The position numbers and the translations under genes are program-made. DNA of 64,000 nt from Croceivirga lutea (GTDB lineage: Bacteria; Bacteroidota; Bacteroidia; Flavobacteriales; Flavobacteriaceae). Every line of letters begins with the position of its first letter. The first letter of the stretch is position 1. This document shows positions 9,865 to 19,543 of this stretch, in pieces. The stretch is taken from the NCBI RefSeq assembly GCF_014235875.1, contig NZ_JACJUK010000002.1, positions 248,001 through 312,000 of the forward strand. The letters are read 5' to 3'. The notes under the pieces are model-generated. The model ran no database searches, was not told the origin of the DNA, and saw only the letters and a list, made by a program, of their open reading frames with translations.

Positions 9865-12800
9865 CCTTAGTGTTTTACTAATGATTGTATTATTTGCTTC
9901 GTGCAAAAAACAATCTAATGTCGTAGAAGAAAAAGAAGAAAAAACCCTGTTCACTTTGCTTTCTCAAGAAGAAACGGGTGTTACATTTAACAACGCTGTT
10001 GAAAACCAAAAGGACTTTAATATTTTTAAATACCGCAATTTTTATAATGGAGGTGGCGTAGCTATTGGTGACATTAATAATGATGGCTTAGCAGACATTT
10101 TTCTAACAGGAAACATGGTCGCAAATAAACTTTACCTAAATAAAGGAGATTTTAAATTCGAAGATATTTCAGAAAACGCGGGCGTTACTGGCAACAAACC
10201 TTGGTCTACTGGGGTTATGATGGTTGATGTTAATGCCGATGGCTTACTAGATATTTATGTTAGTAACGCCGGTAATATGGAGGGCAACAATCATGATAAT
10301 GACCTCTACATTAACAATGGTGATTTAACTTTTACAGAAAAGGCAAAAGAATTTAATTTAGCCGAAACAGGGTTTACTACACATGCTTCCTTTTTTGATT
10401 ATGATAAAGATGGTGATTTAGATGCCTACATACTTAATAATAGTAACATCCCGGTAAGTAGTTTAGGTTATGCCGAGCAACGAGAGGTAAGAGCACAAGA
10501 TTGGGAAGGTGTTCCGCACATTTTTAGAGGTGTAGGTGATATGCTTTTACGTAATGATAATGGAAACTTTGTAGATGTTAGTGAAGAAGCCGGTATTTAT
10601 GGAAGTTTAATTGGCTTTGGCTTGGGTGTTTTAGTTACAGACATCAACAAAGACCAATGGCCAGACATTTATGTTTCTAATGATTTCTATGAAAGAGATT
10701 ACCTCTATATTAATCAAAAAGATGGCACTTTTACTGAAGAAATTAAGAACTATACCTCTCACCTAAGCCTTTCTGCTATGGGTATTGATATTGGTGATAT
10801 TAATAATGATGGTAACAATGATATTTTTATAACTGATATGCTTCCTGAAGCTGAACAACGTGTAAAATCAGTAATGGAATTTGAGGGGTATAATGTTTAT
10901 AAACTTAAACAAAGTAAAGATTTTTATCAGCAGTACATTCAAAACACTTTACAACTCAACAACGGCAATGGCACCTTTTCTGAGGTAGCCTATTTCAGTG
11001 GTGTAGATGCCACAGACTGGAGCTGGGCTGGTTTAATGTTTGATATGAACAATGATGGTTTTAAAGACATCTTTGTCTCAAACGGTATTAATCATGACCT
11101 TACAGATTTGGATTTTGTAGACTTCTTTGCTAATGAAATTATTCAGAAAATGGCATTAACAGGCCGCAAAGAATCCATAGATTCCATCATTAACAAAATG
11201 CCTATTAAACCCCAACCCAACTATGCTTTTAAAAATAATGGAGACATTACTTTTAACAACGCTAATAAAGAATGGGGCTTTGAACTTCCTACACGTTCTA
11301 ATGGGGCTGCTTATGGCGATTTGGATAACGATGGTGATTTAGACCTCGTAATTAATAATGTAAATACGCCTGCCTTTATTTACAAGAACAATAGCGAGTC
11401 TATGACCGACCATAATTTTATAAAACTAAAGTTTAAAGGTGAAGGCAATAACACATTTGCCATTGGAACATCAGTTGATTTTTACTTTGGAGACAACATA
11501 GTTAACCAAGAACTCATGCCCTCTAGAGGTTTTCAGTCTTCAATGGATTATGATATGACGTTTGGTCTTGGAACATTTGAAAAACTTGATTCTATCAGAG
11601 TGGTATATCCCAACAATAAAACGGTTACATTAAAAGATGTTCAGGCTAATCAAACCTTAACACTTAGTCAAGCTGAGGCAACCCAAATCTACAAACCATC
11701 TAAACCTTCTGCTACAAAAACCTTGTTGAACGAAATTGACAATAGTAAGCTAATAGCTCATAAAGAGAATTTTTACAATGACTTTGATTTTGAAGGACTC
11801 ATTTATAAAAAAATATCTCAAGAAGGCCCTGCAATGGCTGTTGGTGATGTAAATGGTGATGGCCATGAAGATGTTTTTATAGGTGGTGCTAAAGGTGAAG
11901 CCGGCACGTTATACCTACATAGTGGTAAAGGTATTTTAACTAAAACGAGTCAGAACGTTTTATTCGAAGACAAAGATTTAGAAGATGTTGCTGCAACTTT
12001 TTTTGACGCTGATAACGACGGTGATTTAGACCTTGTAATTGGTTCTGGCGGTAACGATATTAACTTAGACCGCAGCTACTACAAACCACGCCTTTATATG
12101 AATAATGGTAAGGGTAAATTTAGTAAAGCTGAGAAAGATTTACCTTCTGTTTTTAAGAATATTTCAACCATTGCGGCACATGATTATGACGCAGATGGCG
12201 ATGTTGACCTTTTTGTAGGTTCAAGAAGTGTGGTTGGTGTTTATGGGGTAAATCCTGAACATATGCTACTTCAAAATAATGGTAATGGTGAATTCACCAA
12301 TGTTACAGAAAAGTCTGGTTATGACTTAAAAGATGCAGGCATGGTAACCGCTTCTGTATGGGTAGATATTGATGGTGATACTAAAAAAGACTTGGTAACA
12401 GTCTCTGATTGGGGAACACCTCAAATTTATAAAAACTCAGGACGTAGAATACGTAAAATAAATTCTTCCTTAGATAGCTTATCAGGATGGTGGAATACTG
12501 TTGAAACTGCAGATTTAGATGGTGACGGTGATATGGATTTGGTGCTAGGTAACCACGGTGCCAACCTTCATTACAAACCAGAATTAGACAAACCAATGAA
12601 AATTTGGGTAAACGATTTTGATAACAATGGTACAATTGAGCAAATAGTAACCCAAACTGAAAATGGTGGTGATTATCCTATTCTTCAGAAAAAAGAAGTA
12701 ACCGCTCAGTTAGTTTCGCTAAAAAAAGAAAACTTAAAAGCTTCTGATTACGCCAGTAGAACTATTCAAGAATTATTTCCAGAAAACGTAATTGCAAAAT

Positions 12801-13192
12801 CAATTGTAAAACCTGTAAATTTCTCAGAATCTGTAGTTGCTTACAATGATGGCAGTGGTAACTTCACTGTCAAAAAATTACCCTCTAGGGTTCAATTATC
12901 ATGTGTTTGTGGCATTACTTGTACCGATGTTAATAATGATGGTAATCTAGACCTAATTATGGCAGGTAACGATTTTGAATATAAGCCACAATTTTCTAGG
13001 CTAGATGCTAACTACGGTAATGTTTTAGTAAGTAATGGAAACCAAGATTTTGAATGGCAAGACTATCAAAAAAGTGGATTCTTTATAAGAGATGAAGTAA
13101 AAGACTTAAAGCAGTTTGCAGACAAAGCAGGTAACAAATTTATCATTGCAGCAATTAATGAGAATAAACCTAAAATCTATGCGCTTCAATAA
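9845..13192 (+). CDS. FG-GAP/VCBS repeat lipoprotein with ASPIC/UnbV domain (paralogue B)
   Basis: Second of three tandem paralogues, 1115 residues. The signal peptide ends at lipobox Cys20 (VLFASC). Propeller repeats such as GDINNDGLADIFL, DYDKDGDLDAYIL and DLDNDGDLDLVINN fill the first half; the ASPIC/UnbV domain lies at about residues 523-608 (FAIGTSVDFYF, MPSRGFQSSMDYDMTFGLG, VVYPNNK); further repeats follow (DADNDGDLDLVIGSGGN, DLDGDGDMDLVLGNHG). The ATG at 9845 lies inside the end of paralogue A (20-nt overlap); an alternative ATG at 9854 leaves an 11-nt overlap and an equally good signal peptide. The overlap implies translational coupling. It differs from A and C enough to be an old duplication, not a recent one. 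Function unknown. Confidence 0.9.
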   Translation: MKQMRINLSVLLMIVLFASCKKQSNVVEEKEEKTLFTLLSQEETGVTFNNAVENQKDFNIFKYRNFYNGGGVAIGDINNDGLADIFLTGNMVANKLYLNKGDFKFEDISENAGVTGNKPWSTGVMMVDVNADGLLDIYVSNAGNMEGNNHDNDLYINNGDLTFTEKAKEFNLAETGFTTHASFFDYDKDGDLDAYILNNSNIPVSSLGYAEQREVRAQDWEGVPHIFRGVGDMLLRNDNGNFVDVSEEAGIYGSLIGFGLGVLVTDINKDQWPDIYVSNDFYERDYLYINQKDGTFTEEIKNYTSHLSLSAMGIDIGDINNDGNNDIFITDMLPEAEQRVKSVMEFEGYNVYKLKQSKDFYQQYIQNTLQLNNGNGTFSEVAYFSGVDATDWSWAGLMFDMNNDGFKDIFVSNGINHDLTDLDFVDFFANEIIQKMALTGRKESIDSIINKMPIKPQPNYAFKNNGDITFNNANKEWGFELPTRSNGAAYGDLDNDGDLDLVINNVNTPAFIYKNNSESMTDHNFIKLKFKGEGNNTFAIGTSVDFYFGDNIVNQELMPSRGFQSSMDYDMTFGLGTFEKLDSIRVVYPNNKTVTLKDVQANQTLTLSQAEATQIYKPSKPSATKTLLNEIDNSKLIAHKENFYNDFDFEGLIYKKISQEGPAMAVGDVNGDGHEDVFIGGAKGEAGTLYLHSGKGILTKTSQNVLFEDKDLEDVAATFFDADNDGDLDLVIGSGGNDINLDRSYYKPRLYMNNGKGKFSKAEKDLPSVFKNISTIAAHDYDADGDVDLFVGSRSVVGVYGVNPEHMLLQNNGNGEFTNVTEKSGYDLKDAGMVTASVWVDIDGDTKKDLVTVSDWGTPQIYKNSGRRIRKINSSLDSLSGWWNTVETADLDGDGDMDLVLGNHGANLHYKPELDKPMKIWVNDFDNNGTIEQIVTQTENGGDYPILQKKEVTAQLVSLKKENLKASDYASRTIQELFPENVIAKSIVKPVNFSESVVAYNDGSGNFTVKKLPSRVQLSCVCGITCTDVNNDGNLDLIMAGNDFEYKPQFSRLDANYGNVLVSNGNQDFEWQDYQKSGFFIRDEVKDLKQFADKAGNKFIIAAINENKPKIYALQ

Positions 13193-16100
13193 AGCTTTTA
13201 TTTTATTTTTTGGTCTTCTTGTTCTTTGTTGTTGCAACAGTAAAGAAGGTAGCCTATTTTCCCATCCTAAGGCTACTAAAACTGGTGTAACATTTAAAAA
13301 CACTTTAACCAGCACAGATGATTTAAACATTTTAGATTACCTCTATTTTTATAATGGCGGTGGTGTTGCCGTTGGTGATATAAATAATGATGGTCTCCCA
13401 GACATTTATTTTACCGGTAATCAAGTTAAAAACAAACTGTATCTCAATAAAGGCAACTTACAATTTGAAGATATTACTGAAAAAGCTGGGGTTGCTGGTA
13501 ATAGCGAATGGAATACCGGTACTGTCATGGCAGATGTTAATGGTGACGGTTTTCTAGATATCTACGTATGTGCAGTTATTGGTATAAATGGCTTTAACGG
13601 GTTTAATGAATTATTTATAAACAACGGTGATGGCACCTTCTCAGAGCAAGCCGCCAAATATGGTCTAGATTTAGATACCTACAGCAGTAATGCTGCTTTT
13701 TTTGATTTCGACTTAGATGGTGATTTAGATATGTACCTTCTTAACCACGCTGTACATACCGAAAACTCTTTTGGTAGAGTCAATCTCAGATACGAACGTA
13801 ATTACGAAACTGGAGACCGTCTTCTCAGAAATGATAACGGAAAATTTATTGATATAAGTGAAGAAGCTGGTATTTATGGTGGTATAAATGGTTATGGTTT
13901 AGGTTTATCAATAGCAGATTTTAATACTGACGGATATCCTGATATCTATGTTGGTAACGATTTTCATGAAGATGATTATTTTTATCTGAATAATGGAGAC
14001 GGCACTTTTACTGAAAGTTTAAAAAACCATTTTGGACATACTACTCGTTTCTCAATGGGTAATGATGTTGCAGACATTAATCATGATGGTTTACCAGATT
14101 TAATTTCTTTAGATATGTTACCAGAAGAAGAAGTTCCACTAAAAGCTTCTGAAGGCGATGATAACATTCAAACCCAACGTATACGTACAGAGCAATACGG
14201 TTATCATTATCAGTTTACGCGTAACATGCTTTTTGTAAATCAACCAGATGGTAAGTTTCTAGAAACTGCGTTAACTAGTGGAGTTGCCGCAACAGACTGG
14301 AGTTGGAGTGCTTTATTTGCTGATTTTGACCAAGATGGAGAACAAGACCTTTTTATTTCTAACGGTATTCCTAAAAGACCCAACGATTTAGATTTTATCA
14401 AGTTTGTTTCTAGTGATGAAATTCTAAAGAAAATTGACAACACCAAATTAGTAGATGACAAGGCACTAAGTTTAATGCCTTCTGGTAATAGTCACAATTA
14501 TGTTTTTAGAGGCAAAGGTAAACTTGGGTTTGAAGACTTGTCTAATGCGTGGATTACTAAAGACACTTTGATTTCTGGTGCTACTGCATATGCTGATTTC
14601 GACTTAGATGGAGACCTAGACCTTATTACTAATAATCTCAATGAAGAAGCAAAATTTTACATTAATCAAACAAACGATGCTAACAATTATATAAAGCTAA
14701 AGTTTAAGTATTCAGAAAAAAACTCGCACGGCATTGGAACCAAAGTTTACGCATATGTTGCTGGTAAGTTGTCTTACAAAGAATTACAACCTTCTAGAGG
14801 TTTTCAGGCGTCTTCAGAACCTATAATTCACTTTGGGTTTGGCCAAGAAGAAACTATTGATTCTCTTAAAATTATTTGGCCCAACAATCAATTTCAAGTA
14901 CTTACTCAGGTAAAGACTAATCAAACCTTAACTATTCAGCCAGAAAACACAAAACCCGTTAAATTTAAAGCTGATACTAGACCTAATAACCTACGATTTC
15001 AAAAATTAGAAGAGAAACTAGGATTAGACATTACGCATAAAGAGGATAATTACATTCATTTTAATCGTGAAAAATTAATCCCATATCAGGTTTCTGACAG
15101 AGGTCCTGCTGTTGCTTTTGAGGATATTAATAACGATGGTAAAAAAGATTTTTTTATTGGAGGTTCAAAATTTATTGCCAATCAAATTTACCTTCAGCAA
15201 GACTCCTTATTTGTTAGAAAAAAAATGCCTTTTGTAAACAATGATTCTATTAAAGAGGTAACTACCATTGCAGTAGTTGATGCTAATGGTGATTTACAAA
15301 ATGATATTATTCTAGGAAGTGGCGGTGCTGACTTTTTCGGAAATGCAGAAGCACTTACCGAAAGTTATTTTGTGGCAAGCGATTCCACTTTCACTAAAAA
15401 TTCTTTCCCTGAAATTTTTGAAAATACCTCGGTGATAATTCCCTATGATTTTGACCAAGATGGAGATGAAGATGTTTTTGTAGGTAGGCAGTCTATAACT
15501 GCAGCTTATGGCAAAAAACCAACCTCACAATTATTAGAAAACACCAACGGTAAGTTTAAGCCTGTACAACAAGAATCTTTTGCAGATTTAGGTATGGTAA
15601 CCAATGCTGTCTGGAGTGATTTTGACGGTGACAATCAAAAAGATTTAATCGTTGTTGGTGAGTGGATGCAACCGTACTTTTTTAAGAATACTAACGGAAA
15701 ATTTACGCCAATATCTTCTCCAAAAATTACTGGTTTATGGCAAAAAATAGCCCCTTTTGACATAGATGGTGATGGTGATCTAGACTATTTATTAGGTAAT
15801 TGGGGTACCAATTCTAAATTTAAAGCAACTGCAAACGCTCCAATGAAAATGTATGTTTCAGACTTTGATACTAACGGAACTTCTGAAACAGTGGTTACAA
15901 TTCAAAAAAATAATAAAGAATATACGCTCGCTACTCTTGATGACTTAGCGGGCCAAATGGTATCATTAAGAAAAAAGTTTACTAATTACCGCAGTTTCGC
16001 TGGCAAAACACTGTTAGAGATTTTTGATGAAAATCAATTAAAAAAAGCAAAAATTCTAGAGGTTAACACTTTAGAATCTGGCTATCTAAAAAACAACAAT

Positions 16101-16427
16101 GGTGAGTTTACCTTTGTTCCATTTACCCTTGAATTACAATTGGCTCCAATTTTAGAATTCTCAATATTTGATTTTGATAAAGATGGCAAAGTAGAAGCCT
16201 TAGCTGCCGGAAATTACTTTGGTGTTAAACCATACCATGGTCGATTTGATAGTTTTCCTGGAGCATTGATAAGTAATGAAAATGAAGTAATTTTAGGTGG
16301 TAACTTAGGGCTCGATTTTACACAAAAATCTATTCGAAAACTTCAAGTTTTTGAATTCAACGGCAAATTCTATTTACTTGCGGTTTTTAACAATGAAGAA
16401 GCACAACTATACCAAATAAATACGTAA
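13179..16427 (+). CDS. FG-GAP/VCBS repeat lipoprotein with ASPIC/UnbV domain (paralogue C)
   Basis: Third tandem paralogue, 1082 residues from the ATG at 13179, which overlaps paralogue B by 14 nt. An earlier in-frame start (13116) would add 21 residues in front of the obvious signal peptide MRFNKAFILFFGLLVLCCC (Cys17-19), so I rejected it. Propeller repeats (GDINNDGLPDIYFTGN, DFDLDGDLDMYLLNH, ADVNGDGFLDIYV) precede the ASPIC/UnbV domain at about residues 504-590 (HGIGTKVYAYV, QPSRGFQASSEPIIHFGFG, IIWPNNQ), and another repeat set follows (DIDGDGDLDYLLGNWGTNS). The next gene, a haloperoxidase-type lipoprotein, starts 3 nt after its stop. Function unknown. Confidence 0.9.
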   Translation: MRFNKAFILFFGLLVLCCCNSKEGSLFSHPKATKTGVTFKNTLTSTDDLNILDYLYFYNGGGVAVGDINNDGLPDIYFTGNQVKNKLYLNKGNLQFEDITEKAGVAGNSEWNTGTVMADVNGDGFLDIYVCAVIGINGFNGFNELFINNGDGTFSEQAAKYGLDLDTYSSNAAFFDFDLDGDLDMYLLNHAVHTENSFGRVNLRYERNYETGDRLLRNDNGKFIDISEEAGIYGGINGYGLGLSIADFNTDGYPDIYVGNDFHEDDYFYLNNGDGTFTESLKNHFGHTTRFSMGNDVADINHDGLPDLISLDMLPEEEVPLKASEGDDNIQTQRIRTEQYGYHYQFTRNMLFVNQPDGKFLETALTSGVAATDWSWSALFADFDQDGEQDLFISNGIPKRPNDLDFIKFVSSDEILKKIDNTKLVDDKALSLMPSGNSHNYVFRGKGKLGFEDLSNAWITKDTLISGATAYADFDLDGDLDLITNNLNEEAKFYINQTNDANNYIKLKFKYSEKNSHGIGTKVYAYVAGKLSYKELQPSRGFQASSEPIIHFGFGQEETIDSLKIIWPNNQFQVLTQVKTNQTLTIQPENTKPVKFKADTRPNNLRFQKLEEKLGLDITHKEDNYIHFNREKLIPYQVSDRGPAVAFEDINNDGKKDFFIGGSKFIANQIYLQQDSLFVRKKMPFVNNDSIKEVTTIAVVDANGDLQNDIILGSGGADFFGNAEALTESYFVASDSTFTKNSFPEIFENTSVIIPYDFDQDGDEDVFVGRQSITAAYGKKPTSQLLENTNGKFKPVQQESFADLGMVTNAVWSDFDGDNQKDLIVVGEWMQPYFFKNTNGKFTPISSPKITGLWQKIAPFDIDGDGDLDYLLGNWGTNSKFKATANAPMKMYVSDFDTNGTSETVVTIQKNNKEYTLATLDDLAGQMVSLRKKFTNYRSFAGKTLLEIFDENQLKKAKILEVNTLESGYLKNNNGEFTFVPFTLELQLAPILEFSIFDFDKDGKVEALAAGNYFGVKPYHGRFDSFPGALISNENEVILGGNLGLDFTQKSIRKLQVFEFNGKFYLLAVFNNEEAQLYQINT

Positions 16428-16430
16428 AAA

Positions 16431-17780
16431 ATGTTGAAAAGAATTTACATCCTATTTGGGGTAGTAATTTGTTTTACTGCCTGCAAAAAAGAGGTTAAAC
16501 CAATTGAAATTTCTCCAGAACAATATCATGCTTCTATAGATAAAGTTACAGAGGTTATGATTCATGATATTTTCTCGCCACCTGTAGCAAGTAGAATATA
16601 CGCATATCCAAATATTGCTGCTTATGAAATTTTGTCTCAAAAACACGAGAATTATAAATCTTTAAACGGTCAATTGCATCAATTAACAGCAATACCAACT
16701 CCAGAAGAAAATCAAACAGTAAATTATGAACTTGCTGCGCTAATTGCGCATATGCAACTTAGTAAAAGCTTAATCTTTTCAGAAGAACGTATAGAGGCGT
16801 TTCAAGATAGCCTTTACACCCAATGGTCTGCTGTCAATGAAGAAGAATTCAACAACTCAAAAACCTATGCTTTACAAGTGGTAGACCACATTAAAGAATG
16901 GATGAGTAAAGATAACTATAGCCAAACTAGAACTTTTCCAAAGTTTTCTGTAAACTCTGAAGACCCTTCTCGCTGGCAACCAACTCCACCTGCATATATG
17001 GATGGTATTGAACCTCATTGGAGTAAAATTCGACCTTTTGTTATTGACTCTTCCAATCAGTTTACACCCACTCCACCACCACCATTTTCTATGGAAGAAG
17101 GCTCTGATTTTTATAAAGAGGTTAAAGAGGTTTACGATATCAGTAATGAAATCACTCAAAAAGGAGATTCATCAGAAGAAGTAGCAATTGCTAAATTTTG
17201 GGATTGTAACCCCTATGTTTCGGTTACTCGAGGTCACCTAATGTTTGCTACTAAAAAAATAACACCGGGTGCCCATTGGATTGGTATTGTGAAAATTGCG
17301 GCAAAAAAATCGAATTCTGATGTAATGGAGACCATTTATGCATATACCAAAACTTCAATAGCTATTGCCGATGGTTTTATAAGTTGTTGGGATGAAAAAT
17401 ATCGAAGTAATCTAATTAGACCTGAAACCTTAATCAACCAACATATTGATGAAAGTTGGGAACCTGTTTTACAAACACCACCGTTTCCAGAATATACTAG
17501 TGGTCATAGTGTAGTTTCTGGTGCCGCCTCAGAAGCGCTAACCAGTATTTATGGTGATAATTTTGCTTTTGATGATGATACAGAAATTCCCTACGGATTA
17601 CCTGTACGTTCTTTTCCATCTTTTAGAAAAGCAGCAGAAGAAGCAGCTATCAGCAGAATGTATGGTGGTATACACTATAGAGCTGCAGTCGAAGTAGGCA
17701 TTAAACAAGGTAGAGACCTAGGTACTTTTATAGTTGACAATCTAGAAATGAAAGTTGACCAAAACGTAGCAAGCAATTAA
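16431..17780 (+). CDS. Vanadium-dependent haloperoxidase / PAP2-superfamily lipoprotein
   Basis: 449 residues with a lipoprotein signal (FTAC, Cys18). All parts of the PAP2/vanadium-haloperoxidase oxyanion pocket are present: K323-x6-R330-P331 (KYRSNLIRP), T356-S357-G358-H359, and S408-R409-x5-H415 (SRMYGGIHYRAA). In this fold the same pocket binds either vanadate (halide oxidation with peroxide) or phosphate (phosphatase), and sequence alone does not decide which. The length and the GGIHYRAAxEVG ending are like the bacterial vanadium-dependent haloperoxidase family common in marine Bacteroidota. Encoded 3 nt after the third ASPIC/UnbV lipoprotein and 5 nt before the next gene, so certainly co-transcribed. 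Location is probably periplasmic or surface, lipid-anchored. Confidence 0.85.
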   Translation: MLKRIYILFGVVICFTACKKEVKPIEISPEQYHASIDKVTEVMIHDIFSPPVASRIYAYPNIAAYEILSQKHENYKSLNGQLHQLTAIPTPEENQTVNYELAALIAHMQLSKSLIFSEERIEAFQDSLYTQWSAVNEEEFNNSKTYALQVVDHIKEWMSKDNYSQTRTFPKFSVNSEDPSRWQPTPPAYMDGIEPHWSKIRPFVIDSSNQFTPTPPPPFSMEEGSDFYKEVKEVYDISNEITQKGDSSEEVAIAKFWDCNPYVSVTRGHLMFATKKITPGAHWIGIVKIAAKKSNSDVMETIYAYTKTSIAIADGFISCWDEKYRSNLIRPETLINQHIDESWEPVLQTPPFPEYTSGHSVVSGAASEALTSIYGDNFAFDDDTEIPYGLPVRSFPSFRKAAEEAAISRMYGGIHYRAAVEVGIKQGRDLGTFIVDNLEMKVDQNVASN

Positions 17781-17785
17781 GGTAA

Positions 17786-18685
17786 ATGAAGAAAGTTTTA
17801 AGTGTAATTTTATTTGTAGCGGTAGCGGCTTTAGTCTGGTACTTGTTTATAAATCCTTACGATTATCGAGTTCGGTTTAAGGCAAACACTTTTGCAGGTG
17901 CTATAAATCAAACCATAAAGACATGGGATAAGACCAAAACCGTGGTTGAACCTGTTATCCAAGAAGGAGATATTTACCATTTAAAACAACAATTAAAATT
18001 TGGTGATTCAATACAAACCTACAATTGGCAGATAGAACCTATAGATGCTACTACTTCTTTAGTTAAAATTGGTATTAAAGACAAGAATAATAGTTTGTTA
18101 AACAGATTAACCATTCCGTTTAAGGATACTGATTTTGAAAATCGAACTAAAAAAGAATTGCTAGAATTTAATGATGTACTCTCAGAACACATTAAAATTT
18201 TTAAAGTAAAAATAGAAGGCGAAGAAGAGTTAGGAGCCACCTCTTGTGCATGTGTTTCTTTAGCAGGACCTCAAATGTCTAAAGCTAACGGCATGATGCA
18301 GAATTATAACTATCTCAGCTCTTTAGTAAGCCAGTACGACATTGAATTAAATGGTAGACCATTTATTCAAGTAAATCATTGGGATATGCAAAAAGATAGT
18401 ATTTCGTACGACTTTTGTTTTCCCATTATCCCATCAGAGAACCTTCCAGAATGGAAAAATATCTCGTATAAAAAGTTTTATGGCGGAACCATGCTAAAAG
18501 CTATTTATAATGGCAATTATATTACTTCTGACAGAGCTTGGTATGCTTTATTAGACTATGCAGATAAAAATAATATAGCCGTTGAAAACACCCCTGTAGA
18601 GTTTTTCTTTAACAACCCTAATATGGGGGTTAATGAAACCTCTTGGAAAGCAGAAATTTATTTACCCTTAAAAGTCAATGATTAA
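17786..18685 (+). CDS. Membrane-anchored SRPBCC + GyrI-like effector-binding protein
   Basis: 299 residues. An N-terminal membrane anchor (residues about 4-21) is followed by a SRPBCC/polyketide-cyclase-like half and, from about residue 150, a GyrI-like/AraC effector-binding domain (EWKNISYKKFYGGTMLKAIY, YADKNNIAVENTPVEFFFNN, ending ETSWKAEIYLPLK). Such effector-binding folds bind small hydrophobic ligands; in regulators they are linked to a helix-turn-helix, but none is present here, so a transcription role is unlikely. The gene lies 5 nt after the haloperoxidase gene and overlaps the next by 8 nt. It may bind a product or substrate of the operon; that is inference. Confidence 0.7.
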   Translation: MKKVLSVILFVAVAALVWYLFINPYDYRVRFKANTFAGAINQTIKTWDKTKTVVEPVIQEGDIYHLKQQLKFGDSIQTYNWQIEPIDATTSLVKIGIKDKNNSLLNRLTIPFKDTDFENRTKKELLEFNDVLSEHIKIFKVKIEGEEELGATSCACVSLAGPQMSKANGMMQNYNYLSSLVSQYDIELNGRPFIQVNHWDMQKDSISYDFCFPIIPSENLPEWKNISYKKFYGGTMLKAIYNGNYITSDRAWYALLDYADKNNIAVENTPVEFFFNNPNMGVNETSWKAEIYLPLKVND

Positions 18686-19541
18686 AAACCTAAGTTTCTT
18701 TTTACTTTATTGCTTTGGCTTTTTACTAGCCAATTGCCAGAATCACGGTAAACTGGAAATTGTAACAGATTTACCTTCTAGTTTAAAAGAAACCTCTGGG
18801 TTAGTATCGTATACCAATTATAGTTTTTGGGCTATTGAGGATAGTGGAAACGCTGACCGTATTTATCAACTAAATTTTAAAGGCGAAATTCTAAAAGATT
18901 TAAAGGTCAAAAATGGGAAAAATCAAGATTGGGAAGACTTAACCAAAGATAAGCTCGGCAATATATATATTGGTGACTTTGGAAATAATGCTAACACCAG
19001 AAAAAATCTGGTAATTTACAAGTTGCCGAATCCTGAAATTGAGCCTGGTGACAAAATTGATGCTGAAAAAATTGAGTTTTCATATCCTGAACAAAAAGAA
19101 TTCCCACCTAAAAAAGACGCACTTTATTTTGATGCTGAAGCCTTTTTTCATTGGAACAAAGCTCTTTACCTTATTACAAAGAATAGAAGTAGACCTTACG
19201 ATGGTAAAGCTTACATCTATAAAATACCAGATGAGCCCGGAGAGTATAAAGCTGAATTAGTTACAGAGTGGACCATTTGTGAAGATGCCAATTCTTGCTC
19301 TGCTACTTCTGCGGCCATATCTGAAGATGAAAAAACCATTGCCATTCTAACATATGGTAAATTGCTACTGTTTACTGATTTTACCTCAGCTAATTTTGTT
19401 CAGGGAAAGCTAGAAACTATTGACTTAAATTATAGGTCACAGTTAGAGGCAGTTTGTTTTCTAAACAATTCAACATTGCTTTTAGCAGATGAAAGAGTTA
19501 AGATTACGGGTGGTAATTTATATCAATTTCATTTGAATTAA
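18678..19541 (+). CDS. Beta-propeller-like lipoprotein of unknown function
   Basis: 287 residues with a signal peptide ending in a likely lipobox (LLANC, Cys20). The body has repeating propeller-like strands (SYTNYSFWAIEDSGNADRI, DLTKDKLGNIYIGDFGNN, FDAEAFFHWNKALYLITKN, QLEAVCFLNNSTLLLADE). The pattern resembles uncharacterised SMP-30/phytase-like six-bladed propellers of Bacteroidota, but I cannot assign an activity. It overlaps the preceding gene by 8 nt and is the last gene of the operon that starts at 6568; the next gene is convergent, only 2 nt away, with no room for a separate terminator. Confidence 0.6.
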   Translation: MIKNLSFFLLYCFGFLLANCQNHGKLEIVTDLPSSLKETSGLVSYTNYSFWAIEDSGNADRIYQLNFKGEILKDLKVKNGKNQDWEDLTKDKLGNIYIGDFGNNANTRKNLVIYKLPNPEIEPGDKIDAEKIEFSYPEQKEFPPKKDALYFDAEAFFHWNKALYLITKNRSRPYDGKAYIYKIPDEPGEYKAELVTEWTICEDANSCSATSAAISEDEKTIAILTYGKLLLFTDFTSANFVQGKLETIDLNYRSQLEAVCFLNNSTLLLADERVKITGGNLYQFHLN

Positions 19542-19543
19542 TC

